From: Clitoria ternatea
Taxonomy: Eukaryota > Streptophyta > Magnoliopsida > Fabales > Fabaceae
NCBI GenBank assembly: GCA_037962975.1
Contig: CM075670.1
Span: forward strand, 230,634,242-230,698,241
Length of the DNA stretch: 64,000 nt
Direction: 5' to 3'
Shown here: positions 11,393 to 22,509 of the stretch, one piece after another
Numbering within the stretch: position 1 is the stretch's first letter
Layout of the letters: every line of letters starts with the position of its first letter
Notes under the pieces: model-generated
The model's database searches: none
The model's input: the letters and a program-made list of their open reading frames with translations, nothing else
What the model was told of the DNA's origin: nothing
Program-made: the position numbers and the translations under genes

Positions 11393-14300
11393 TGTATCTT
11401 TACTATTAATGTTTGGGTTTGAGAGAATGAATGAATGGTTTTGAAGGGAAAGAGAGAGGTATGGGATGGGGACAAAAGAATTATGGGCGACTTGGCATTA
11501 GGGTCCAGAAGGATCAGCTAGGCTCTGAACTCTGAAGGGTATAAATTTACTATTTAGTGTGTTGTGTTCTGACTTTGAGAGACGATTGCCATAGCTATTG
11601 TTATTATCTCTCATTTTCTTTCTCTTTCTTTGAATAAATAGGGGTGTGTGTGAGTGTGAGCAACTTGCCTCCTTGGCCTATTATTATTATTATTCAATAC
11701 TAAAACCTTTCACTCTCATTCTGAGTCTTTCTGAACGCTCAGGCATGGCATTGTCTCCCTGCATTATCTACTTTCCTTTATTCATTTCAAACGTTCATAC
11801 TCCTTTTTCATCTTCCCTTTCTGTTTGCTCAATTAAATAAATAACCGCTGTTGTAAATCATGTTATAAGGCAGCGACGAGGAAGTAATAGCGCCAGCTGG
11901 GTCACCAAAGCCTTTCATCCTTCATAAAAAAAATGATGAATTTTGCACTAATTATTTTCCATCTTTTTAAAACCTACTTTACCAGAGAACAACTTTTGCA
12001 GACAGAGCCGTCTCTCATGATACACTCCTACGGTGGTGCTGCTTGTTTTCGTTAAGCTGATGTTTGAATTAGATTCACTTTTGGGTAACAAATCATATTA
12101 TCTGAATCATAAAATTATTCCAACAATTTTATAATTTAACCCAATCCAATTAAAAAATAAATAATTTAACTTAAATAGAAAAGAAAATACAAATTATAAA
12201 ATTAAGTATGAATCAATGTTAAAACTGATAAACAACTAAATATATCTAATAATAGTTAACTACTCACTTTTATGGATATATAATAATATAGATATGAATG
12301 ACAAACTTTATTTTATATATAAAATTATATACAAATAACTATAATTTTGATTTGAATTGAAATATAAATTCTCAATTCATTCCTATTAATAAAAATATTT
12401 AGTCTGTCCTTTCAGTTAATTTTGTTTATTCAGCTTTCAGATTTTTTGGTACCGTTATACAACTTACATTTTTGGATTGAATCAGATTATTATATCTATA
12501 GATATTGTGTGTGTTAGTTTTTTTTTTTTACTGTCATGTTATTTACATTAATTGAATTCCATCAATTTATAACACTTTGGATGAACAAACTAATTAAACC
12601 CTCTTCAATTATTTTTAATATTCTTATCATACTGATATATATAGTTAATGTTTTCAGAATTAGAATGATTATTAGATCAATGAAGACACTAATTTAAAAG
12701 TCACTGATTGAACTAGTGAAGACATATAGTTTTTTATATCAATAAAAAACATATATTAATTAAAATAAAAGAGTAGATGACACATAAACCCATCTACAGA
12801 AAGGCTTACAAGCCAACATTTGTTATAAGGCCTTTAAACAGGATGAAGGTTCATTTGACCACTTATATACAAAGAGCACCAAACATTTCATTTTCACCAA
12901 ACATAAAACCTTATAAAAACATTTTTAGTAGAGGAAAATTCGTTTTTAAAAAATCCTATATTATATATATTTCTTTCTATCTATATTCCCCACAGCATAG
13001 CAGCATATAGTTCATAAATAAAAAAGATAATATGAAAAGTAATTAAACAAAAACTATAACTAAGCTAAGTTTAGATTTTAAAAAATAAACATACAAATTT
13101 GATGAGAAAAATAATTTGATTTTTCAAGATATATAAGTGATTTTTTTTCAGTAATATATATTGAATTGCGTAATGAACTTTCATTAAACAACAACATTCA
13201 TTTTTGTCAACATGAGACATATCTTTCTAACACTCATTACCAGCTCCCTCAAAATTATTAGTTAATTTAAATATTTGCAAAATATCTCATATAAAATGAC
13301 TTCAAATGAACAAATTCTTAAGCAAACACCTTTTAAAATAAATAGCGCACAGAATATTCTCTTATAGAAATAAATTGTTTTAAGATTTCATACACAGATT
13401 AAAAATAATTTCAAACTCGTTCTTAATCATGTTTTAATGTTTCTGTTCTTTTATCTCTTCCTATTGGTTATTGAAAAACTTCAATTAAGAAAATGATAGC
13501 ATATGCATATGACTCAGTGACGGATTCACCAAGCATGAGGGCTTAGCCAAAGAAAAGAAGCAAATACCAGCTTGTCAGCGTAAGAGAATAAGAGATTTTC
13601 TAAGTTAAATCCAGATTCATGGCTAATCTTTTCATTAACTTATAGATATTTGACGAATAAGACAAAAGAAGATAAACTTTTTCGGTTCAATCACGTAAAA
13701 AATTTTGTTATGATTCAAACAAATATTATTGAATAATAATATATTTGTACTTCTTTAAGGTTCAACCGTAATATCTGGAGATATATGAAAGCGTCTTAAC
13801 GTAACCCTTACGATTTTATAACTCGTATTGTGATCGAAATTATGAGCCATCAATTATTGTGATGCGCCACACCTAAAAATGATAAAGAAAGCTACTTTTG
13901 GTTCCCTCTCTAAAACCCTTATCATCTACAGATCTCAAACATTTTTACTATCACCAGCAAAGCAATACACTGATCAGTTCATATCATAGAAAGAAACGCT
14001 ATGCCCTTGGAAATATAGTAATTGAGGTATTAAGTGTTTTTCTGAAGATGCACTTGGTTGCATTGGCCAGATTTGGTAGACGAATGTGCAACTAGACGAC
14101 AAACAACACTTTTTGGAACTAGATTGGATGATGATCTCTCGTTTGATCAAAATATTTTGTGTAAGATATGCCAGTTGTCGGCATCAATAAGATAAGCAAG
14201 GAATATTGCACTTTTAATTATTTCCAATACCTCCCTCTCACATGGCAGAAATTTATTTTAAAACTAACTTAATTATAATTGTGATGTCTCTTTGAATGAA

Positions 14301-15582
14301 AGAGTCTGCTCTAACTAATAATTTCAATAACTATTGCAACTCAAGTGGGTGCTGGGAGTGGGCTCAATCTGGGTCGTGGTTAGGGTGCTAAGAGACCAAG
14401 TTTTCTAAGACACAGGCTATAGGTTTAGGTGGTTGAGTGTGGTGTGACATAAATGATAAAGGACAAAATATATTCCAGAGGGAAGACTTTCTCCCTTTAT
14501 CCATCTTTGAAATCAAGAGTATACCTATTATAAAAAATATTTAGAAGAGTTTGAGTAAAATATAGATATATTGTCTTGGTCTACACTAATTGTAGATAAG
14601 AGAACTTCGTCCCATATATGAATGAAAGGTTAGACTTTCGTATCAAAAACACCGTTTACGTCTAAAGATATATCTATAACTATACCAACAAAACCCGTAA
14701 AAGTAATTAACAGTCACAATATTATCATTAAACAACAGTTTTACTATTAATATCTTTTTAAAAAACAATAAAATTACATATTAATTACACATTTATCCCT
14801 TAATTAATGCCATTATTTATGAATTCAAAGATATATCATCAAGTTCACCACCATAAAATACCACCTTAATTATACAAGCTTCTAGAACAATATCAATGTA
14901 TTCACGTCCATATCCACCTTGAAAAAAGAAATAACATTGGTATATTGGGTTGATAGCAACTTCAGTATTTCTGTCCATACACAGATGAGCATCCAGACTC
15001 ATTATTCGTGTTTTAGTGAAATAAAATATTTGAAAGTGCTTTTTATTTTACAAACTAATAAAATATATTATTTTAATAATGACATTAATTATAAAAGGAT
15101 AATATAAAAAATTACGTAAAGGTTCAACATATCTAATTAAAAGGCACCAAAATCTAAGTTAACTAAAAGTATTTTTTATTTTTATATAAAATATATAATT
15201 ATATATATGTGCTGGGGGTATGGGTTGGATATAATATCCATAATCGTAAAAATTTTTGGATAAAATTTGTGGGCCTAAATCTTACTAGATTCATCTTATG
15301 GATAAATTTTGTTGGATATTTATTGCGTATATTTTTTTTTTATAGTATCTATTCGATCTAAGTCTACCTGTGTTATTTTCTTCATCAATTTCAATCACTT
15401 TATTTCATTTCATGTCTATTTATATTATAAGTTTATACAAACATATGATTCATTCAAGTAGTATATATTGAATTTCCTTTAAATAAGATTAGATTTGAGT
15501 CTTATAGATGAAAATAATCATTGTTTAGAGAATAAGTCACATTATAATATGACTATTTCCAACACTAATATGCTTGTCTTTT

Positions 15583-15627
15583 AAAAATGATACATGTAGT
15601 TAAATAAAAAAATATTATAAGCTTATA

Positions 15628-15634
<7 letters not shown>
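15583..15634. repeat. Direct duplication, copy 1
   Basis: About 52 bp (beginning AAAAATGATACATGTAG) repeated nearly exactly at 16127-16178, with weaker similarity extending some 40 bp upstream of both copies. A (TA)n run immediately follows this copy but not the other. Confidence 0.8.

Positions 15635-15674
<40 letters not shown>
15633..15674. repeat. (TA)n microsatellite
   Basis: About 20 uninterrupted TA units. Confidence 0.95.
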
Positions 15675-15676
<2 letters not shown>

Positions 15677-16126
15677 GGTTAAAACTATCATGAAAGTATA
15701 ACTTTAAAATTTCTAACGGTCAAAACTGTAAAAAAATAACAATTAAACCACCACAGTGTTGATCTAAAATTTGCAAAGTATAGTGTAACTGATACATGTT
15801 ACAGAAAAAAATTTGATTAGGAGAGAAAAGATTTATTTCAATATATTTAGTAAAGATTTTAATCTTTAAGTTTCATTTGTGAAATAACCTTGGCTTAAAA
15901 AAAAAAACACATTATAATAGAACTCTTAGTTTATAGGATAAGCTAGATGCTATCAAGGGAAGAAGAAGCTAGATATCGTATGCATGCAAGTATTGTTATT
16001 TATGTATTGTTAATGTGATCTTTTTTTCAACATGAGACATATCTTTCCTTAAACTAATCAATGGGGAATTTGAGTCTTTTAGATAAAAAAAAAAAAATAT
16101 TTTCAATATGAATATGATTGTCCCTT

Positions 16127-16178
16127 TAAAATGATACATGTAGTTAAATAAAAAAATATTATAAGTTTATAAAAATTA
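16127..16178. repeat. Direct duplication, copy 2
   Basis: Partner of the block at 15583-15634, differing at one or two positions (AAGTTT here, AAGCTT there). Confidence 0.8.
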
Positions 16179-16659
16179 AGCTTAGCTTTGAACTATAAGG
16201 TCAAAATTACACTCATTCTACTTTTCATATATGTAATAGCAATTAAAACTATCATGTAGCACTCTGTAGGAGACTTTACAGTTAAAAAGGAGATGTTCTA
16301 TTGTCTCTCCTCATTCTTCACACAACCTTAATTCATTGTCTTGACTTTACTTGTTGGATGATATGTATGCGATTTTGGTCCTTCTTGTTATTGGAATCAA
16401 TTAAGTATCAGTATGTTATAATCTAAAAAGGTGTTGCTACATAAGTGAAGTGGTGAAGAAGCATAGATAGAGTGAGGTTGTTTAAGTGTGCATGTTATTA
16501 TTGTAATGAAATCAACATGAAAAGGCCTTCACGGGAAGAAAGTTGGGTACATTCTGTTTGCTCTGCAGGTTGCATAGTTCACATGGGCACATAATTATGA
16601 ATGAGCAACATTTAACTATGTAATGGGGACCCCATTGTGATGTCTAGCTTAATTGCCCT

Positions 16660-16667
16660 TATAAATA
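16660..16667 (+). promoter_or_regulatory. TATA box of an orphan promoter-like stretch
   Basis: TATAAATA is followed by a CT- and CA-rich leader-like stretch up to about 16745, a pattern usual for plant promoters plus 5' UTR. No coding exon follows before the Copia insertion at 17524. It may drive a non-coding RNA or be a relic. Confidence 0.35.
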
Positions 16668-17523
16668 CGCTGACCCCATTACTCCCTTTCTAGCTCACCC
16701 ACTCAACATTCAACAATTTCATTCACACACTTCTTTTCTTTTACATAATCACTGCAGAATTTTTTTTAACCAACTAAACTTGTTTATATGACTTTTATGT
16801 GATTGTCTTGTCACTATCTTATCTAGCTCAAACATTAGTTCTCTAATTTTAACAACAGACACAGAGTTGGAGATTCAGTAGATATCTCCTAATATGATAT
16901 TAAGTTTTTGCACTTTGTTGTTTGGATGCATGGCAAAATAATGTGATGAATGGGCCAAAAGGAAATCAGCAAAAGAGCTGAGGTCCACAAAGTGAATCTA
17001 TATGTCCACTTCTTGTTCAACTTTGTCTGCCCAACTTTGTTATTACTCTCCTCTTCCCTTTTATTTTTTTATTAAATATTATAAAATTATCCTTCACTTA
17101 AAATTCTTAATTTTTCAACATTCACTTTAAAATATATAACTAATGGATATTTGTACTCCATTTTTATTACGTACATAATCTTATTGCACTCTCATCTTTC
17201 CATTTTTACTCGTTATTTTTTTTCCTCTTATTTTACCCAAAATCACACCTAGCTATTTTCTACTATAAAAAATTCTTATTGCAGGTTCTTCGACATATTG
17301 ACCATTTTTTGTAATTATTGTAAGATTTGAGAAAGCCATGAAAGAAGAAATGTAAAGAAATCTAAAGCAAAGTTGAATCCTTAGATGCTAATTAAGTATG
17401 GAATGATGTATAAAGGAATAACAGCTATATCAGAGACTGAGACAATGACATAATTCACTTACAATACTTCATGAATGGTAAAAAAAAATAAATGATAATT
17501 CAAATTATTTTGTTTGTCCCAAA

Positions 17524-17913
17524 TGTTGTGGAATTGAATATTCCATCCATCTTTAATTGTAGTGTGTAAATAATTGTAGTTAAAATTGCACTTATTAATT
17601 TTCAGGAAAGATTGGAGAGGTCATAAACAGTCCCATTTAATATTCAATCTCCTTAGACAGAATTTTTTATGTAATTAATAACACAATAACTCACAACAAC
17701 TACAAAAAATAAAGTTATTAAATAACCAATAAAGAACGTCCTCGGACACCACTCAATTAATATTTCACTGAAAAAATATTACAAAAGGAGAGAAAGAATA
17801 AACAAAAACTAGACAATTGTGGGATGATTAAAACTATAGGAGGGAGTTTCCTTATATAAGCTAGGAAGACCCCCCTTAAAATTTTTCCAATGTGGGACTT
17901 CCCACAACTAACA
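17524..17913 (-). repeat. Copia 3' LTR
   Basis: 390 bp, matching the 5' LTR at 52789-53236 except for point changes and a deletion of roughly 40-60 bp (the high copy has extra sequence between CAATAAAGAA and CTCGGACACC). On the minus strand it follows the polypurine stretch AAGGTGGAGATT. Confidence 0.92.
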
Positions 17914-17995
17914 AATCTCCACCTTGGGAAGTTTCCATATTTTGCATCTTCAAAATCTTCTCTCAAACAATAGTAGTGTCTTCATTTGTTGATCT

Positions 17996-18210
17996 TCAAC
18001 TTCTAACAATATTGATCAAGTCCAAACAATGTTGAAACTTGACTGTCGTCACTACCTTTGTCAACATATCTATGAGATTCTCTGCTGTCAAAATCTTTTG
18101 AAGTAGTATTCTACTTTCTTTCAAAATCTCCCGTACAAAGTGATGACAAACATCAATGTGCTTCGTCCTTGCATGATAAACTTGGTTCTTTGCTAAATGA
18201 ATGGGATTTT
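17996..18210 (-). pseudogene. Copia RNase H, C-terminal part
   Basis: Minus-strand reading NPIHLAKNQVYHARTKHID through to a TGA at 17996-17998. It continues directly from the RNase H reading at 31030-31243, which ends IYSDSQN; the reading is split only by Tekay-1 and its target duplication. This shows that Tekay-1 inserted into the RNase H reading frame of Copia. Confidence 0.9.
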
Positions 18211-18409
18211 TGTAACATCCTGCTTTAATAATAGTTCAATTATGTAATTTATGAAGCATGGAAGGTCTGTAAGTGTTAATCAATGAATAAAACACTTTAT
18301 GGATGGTTTATAATACTCCAAAAAATTCCATTTTTGGGTATAATTATAGAAATTACATAGACCTGTATTGATAAGATCCATTTTCCGGGTAAAATATGCC
18401 TTAGAAACG

Positions 18410-19480
18410 AATTTCCGAGTGAAAAAGGGGCTCTGTCCGAGTGAAGAATGAAAATTCTGAGTGAAGAAGGAAAATTTCGAGTGACTAAGAGAAATTCCGA
18501 GTGAAGATGTAAAATTCCGAGTGAAGGTTGTGTTTTCCGAGTGGAATATGGCCGAGTGAGTTTATTCCGAGTGAAATTCCTGCACCCGAGACACTTATGT
18601 GTGAAGTGGAACTGATAGAACCACTTCTGGGTGAGAGAATCCGAGTGACTCACCTTGGGGTGACTCACTGCCGAGTTAAATTACTTAGAAAGACTCGTTT
18701 CCGAGTCAAATGCCATCAAATGACTCATTTTCGAGTCAATTACTCCTGAATGACTCGTTTCCGAGTCAAACACCACAGAAAGACTCATTTCTGAGTCAAG
18801 TATCTTACAGAGGCTCCTTTCCGAGTCGATCTTGATCAGACATTGCAGTTCCAAATGAAAGAATCACTGAGTGCCTTCATTTTGAGCGAATTACATAGGA
18901 AAATGCATTTCCGAGTGGCAGAATTCCGACTGGGGACACACGGTTTATTATTACCCAGATGTGTCAGTCTCTGGGATGAAACTCCGAGTGGAAAACCAAT
19001 AGAGTGATGGGTCGGTTTTAGTGTAATTGCCGAGCGGAAGGCTAGCAAGAGATGACTCGGAATTGGAATGATATACCCGAGTGAAAGACTAATTGAGATG
19101 ACTCGGTTTTAGGAGAATATGCCGACTGAGTCACCCCCAAGGAAGAGAAATCAGACCGACTGTTTAATGAGGAATCAATTCCGAGTGAGTAATAAGTGAA
19201 GACTCGGTTTCAGGATGTTCTACCGAGTGGATTAAGCTGTTTAAGTGAAAACCGAGTGAATGAAAGATCGGTTTTGGCTCAAGCGAGTCGGTATTCGCTT
19301 GAGCGAAACCCCTCTGCCAGTGCATTGTATGGAACTCGCTCAAGCGAGTCGGTATCCGCTTGAGCGAGAGGGACTCGGATTTCCCTCTCTTCACATTACC
19401 GACCACTACCAGTCGGTATATACATGGACCAAGTGGAATTCCAGTCGGCCAAGAGGCTGACCGAGTGAAATTTCACTCGG
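18410..19480 (+). repeat. Dense array of CCGAGT-type motifs in the LTR
   Basis: More than twenty copies of (C/T)CGAGT, mostly TTCCGAGTGA or TTCCGAGTCAA on the plus strand and some ACTCGG, spaced irregularly at 15-60 bp. The pattern is kept in the 3' LTR (about 27179-28290), although several sites there are changed by single transitions. Confidence 0.85.
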
Positions 19481-19904
19481 AATTCACTGCCAGATTGACG
19501 TGTTGACTTCTGTTTTGTCCCTTCATGCATATTTTAATAAATCATCTTCCATTATGCGCACTCTAGTGGGTGGGCTACAGAAGTGGAGCTTACTTTCAAC
19601 CTAAACCACTCTTAATTCCCACTAAAAGCCCACTAGAAACCCACTCATGGAAAGTTGTCTCCCACCTTGCATTATTAAACACACCACTGATTCTGAAACT
19701 CCCAATTACTCTTCTCCATCAACACACCTTCAATCTGAACCAGGACAGCCAGGGGACTTCTTTTCCAGTCAGCTAAAAGTCTTCAAACCAAGTAAGAGGG
19801 GACAGGGTTGTGAATATTTGTGAAATGGGTAGAATTGTATGCTGTTCTAGGATTCCAGAATTATCTTTGTAAGTTGTTGCTTATTTTTGAAATTGAAAAC
19901 TTGT

Positions 19905-21080
19905 GAATTTGACTCTGACTTCTTCATGAAAGTTGTAGATCTTTTTGTTATCTGAATTTTGAGACCTGAATCAATTAATTTGAATAAGTATAGCAAAAGT
20001 TATAGCCAAAATACTATAGCATGTTCGTATGGAAGATTTATCCTATGTTTTGTGTATATATTGATTTACTGGGAATTGTACGTGCATAATCAGCCCTTGA
20101 TGTCTTCATGAAAGTTGTAGATATTTATGTTGTGGATCTTTAAAAAGTGGTTTCAAATCAAAATAATTTTTGTAGCTCGAGTTATACCTAAAATACTGAA
20201 GTATGTCCAAGTTGTAAATCTGTTAACTTGAAATCCGTATCTTATTTTTAAAACTGGGAATTTTGTGTAAGAATTAGTGATCAGTGTCTTCATGAAAGTT
20301 GTATATCTTTTTATTATACGAATTTTGAGACCTGAACCGACTGATTTGAGTATGTGTAGCAAAAGTTATAGCCAAATTACTACAGCATGTCCGAGTGGAA
20401 TATTCATCCTATGTTTTGTATATATATTAATATGCTGGGACTTGTACGTGCATAATCAGCCTTTAATGTCTTCATGAAAGTTGTAGATATTTATGTTGTG
20501 GATCTTTAGAAAGTGGTTTCAAGTCAAAATAATTTTTGTAGCTCAAGTTATACCTATAATACTAAAGTATGTACAAACTGTAATCCTGTTAATCTGAAAT
20601 CCGAATCTTATTTTTAAAACTGGGAATTTTGTGGTGAGAATTAGGGGTTGGTGCCTTCATGAAAGTTGTAGATATTTGTGTTAAGAATAATTTAGAACTG
20701 GTTTCATGCCAAAATCATTTTTGTAACTTTAGAAACGTTCAAATTACTAATATGTGTACGTTTTGGAAAAATCACCTTGAGGCAGTGTGGTATTTCATGG
20801 ATAAGTGGTATTTCTGTTTGAAATTTGAAATTGTGTTCTTCATGAAAGTTGTAGATATTTGTGTTAAGAATAACTTAGAACTGGTTTCATGCCAAAATCA
20901 TTTTTGTAGCTCCAGAAATGTTCAAATTACTAATATATGTACGTTTTAGAAAAATTCACCTTGAGATAGTGTGGTATTTCGTGGATAAGTGATGTTTCTG
21001 TTTGGAATTTGAAATTGTGTTCTTCATGAAAGTTGTAGATAATTGTATTATTAAGCTATAGGAAGTGGAATCACAGGAAA
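19905..21080 (+). repeat. Seven ~183-bp tandem units in Tekay-1 LTR
   Basis: The anchor CTTCATGAAAGTTGTA recurs at 19922, 20104, 20288, 20470, 20655, 20838 and 21022, with spacings of 182-185 bp. Units 1 and 3, 2 and 4, and 5 and 6 resemble each other most, suggesting that dimers were copied. The 3' LTR has the same seven at 28732, 28914, 29099, 29281, 29466, 29649 and 29833. Confidence 0.93.
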
Positions 21081-22218
21081 AGGTTATGATTTACTCATGT
21101 TATGACTGTTTTACTAAGAGTATGATTGCTGTTGGAAATGCTGAAAGTTAATTATAATGGTTATTATGAATGAAAATGATATTTTCTCTATGAGTGTCAA
21201 TTTTATTATTAAACTCTTGAGTGATTATGATTTATTATTGATGTTGTTGTGTCTTAATGAGTACCATACAGTTTGTGTATTTTGATGATGAATCATTATG
21301 AATGATTAATTTAATATTTATACATGAATGCCTTGCGACTATTGATACGTGTGGTTGAAACAGTAAATCCATGATTTTGTAAATTATATATATGAGGTGT
21401 TTCTTTGAGGACTTGTGGTTTTCCAAGTGGTTTTGGAAATTGATATATCATGGTATGTTAAATGATAAAGAGAATTAAAGGCATTCATGCATCATAAGCA
21501 TTCGGACGCACCATGGAATTTAGGGGTTCCATGATTGCCTACCCTGGTGGGAGGTTACTCTATGATGAGTTAAGCCCTATTTTGTTGTGCGCCATGAAGT
21601 GTAGGGATTCATGGTTTATGCAAAGTCCTACTTATGATATTTGTGTACTTCGGTACTTAAGCGCCATGAAGTGTAGGGATTCATGGTATATGCTAAAGGC
21701 CTATTTGTGTCTCTATGAGACTTTTACTGCAGTATTCCCACCAAACCAAATGGATCCAGCATGACATCATTTGATTAATTAAAGACTTATTAAATATAAA
21801 TGAACTTGTCTGGCATATTCATCATATCATTATGATTTGTTGATTGTGTTTGTGCAATTTTATCTATTTTATACTTATTCTATATTCTGTCTCACTCTTA
21901 CATTAATTTTTGCAGTGAATGACACGTAGAATGTAGAGTGATGCCATGATTTATGCCTATTTGAATTATTACTTGGACTTTGATTTTTACTTTAATTTAA
22001 TGGGTTGTAATAAATATTACGTACTATGAACTGTTACTTCTAAATCGTTTCCGCTATGTAAATATTTCATGAATTTTATTAATCACGACTAGTATGCATG
22101 ATAATATTCCGCAATTATCAAATTTTATGTGAACTCTGAGTTTAATTTACGAATTTTAAATTGATCTTTCAAAAACGCGAAAAATTTATTCGAAAAATTA
22201 CACGGGACGTTACATAGG

Positions 22219-22230
22219 TGGTATCAGAGC
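22219..22230 (+). other. Tekay-1 primer-binding site
   Basis: TGGTATCAGAGC, complementary to the 3' end of initiator methionine tRNA, four bases after the 5' LTR. Confidence 0.9.
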
Positions 22231-22509
22231 ATTTTCAAAAATTCAGGACCAATTGCTATGACATGTACTGTTTCTCGATATAATATGTGAAATGTTTGAT
22301 TTCTTACTTGATAACATGTTAAGTGTGTACTATATGACTTGTGCCTGATTGATTAATTACAAAAAGATTTGTTTGATTACTGCTTGATAATATGATAAAT
22401 GTGTTATATGAATTATTGCTTAACTGATAAACTGTAGAATACTTATAGTTAAGTTATAATACAATATATTTTCCCTTAGAATTAGTATAAACCAAACTAC
22501 AAATGTAGG

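Larger units (their letters stand above)
11393..17518. other. Gene-free AT-rich spacer left of the retrotransposon nest
   Basis: I see no protein-coding exon, tRNA or rRNA. It contains a (TA)n run, a roughly 52-bp duplication at 15583 and 16127, and a TATA/leader-like stretch near 16660. A fragment near 13515 (GTGACGGATTCACC) and one near 15210 (GGGTATGGGTTGGATA) have the look of decayed DNA-transposon termini. The right end of the spacer is the Copia target site. Confidence 0.55.
18211..22214 (+). repeat. Tekay-1 5' LTR
   Basis: 4004 bp, ending GGGACGTTACA before the primer site. Internal structure: a region dense in CCGAGT words (about 18410-19480), two CGCTCAAGCGAG / CGCTTGAGCG inverted blocks near 19270 and 19350, then seven ~183-bp units (about 19905-21080). 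No protein gene is visible in it. Confidence 0.93.

Noticed and set aside
11075..11444. Plus-strand frames over BBX20 exon 1
   Set aside because: Shadows of the B-box coding strand and the CTTT run.
18297..18749. Open frames repeated at 27066-27518
   Set aside because: They are the same LTR region in both LTRs of Tekay-1. They arise from the CCGAGT motif field and match no protein family I know.
20659..20949. 96-residue frame with internal repeat, again at 29470
   Set aside because: It is read through two adjacent 183-bp LTR units; an LTR-internal by-product.
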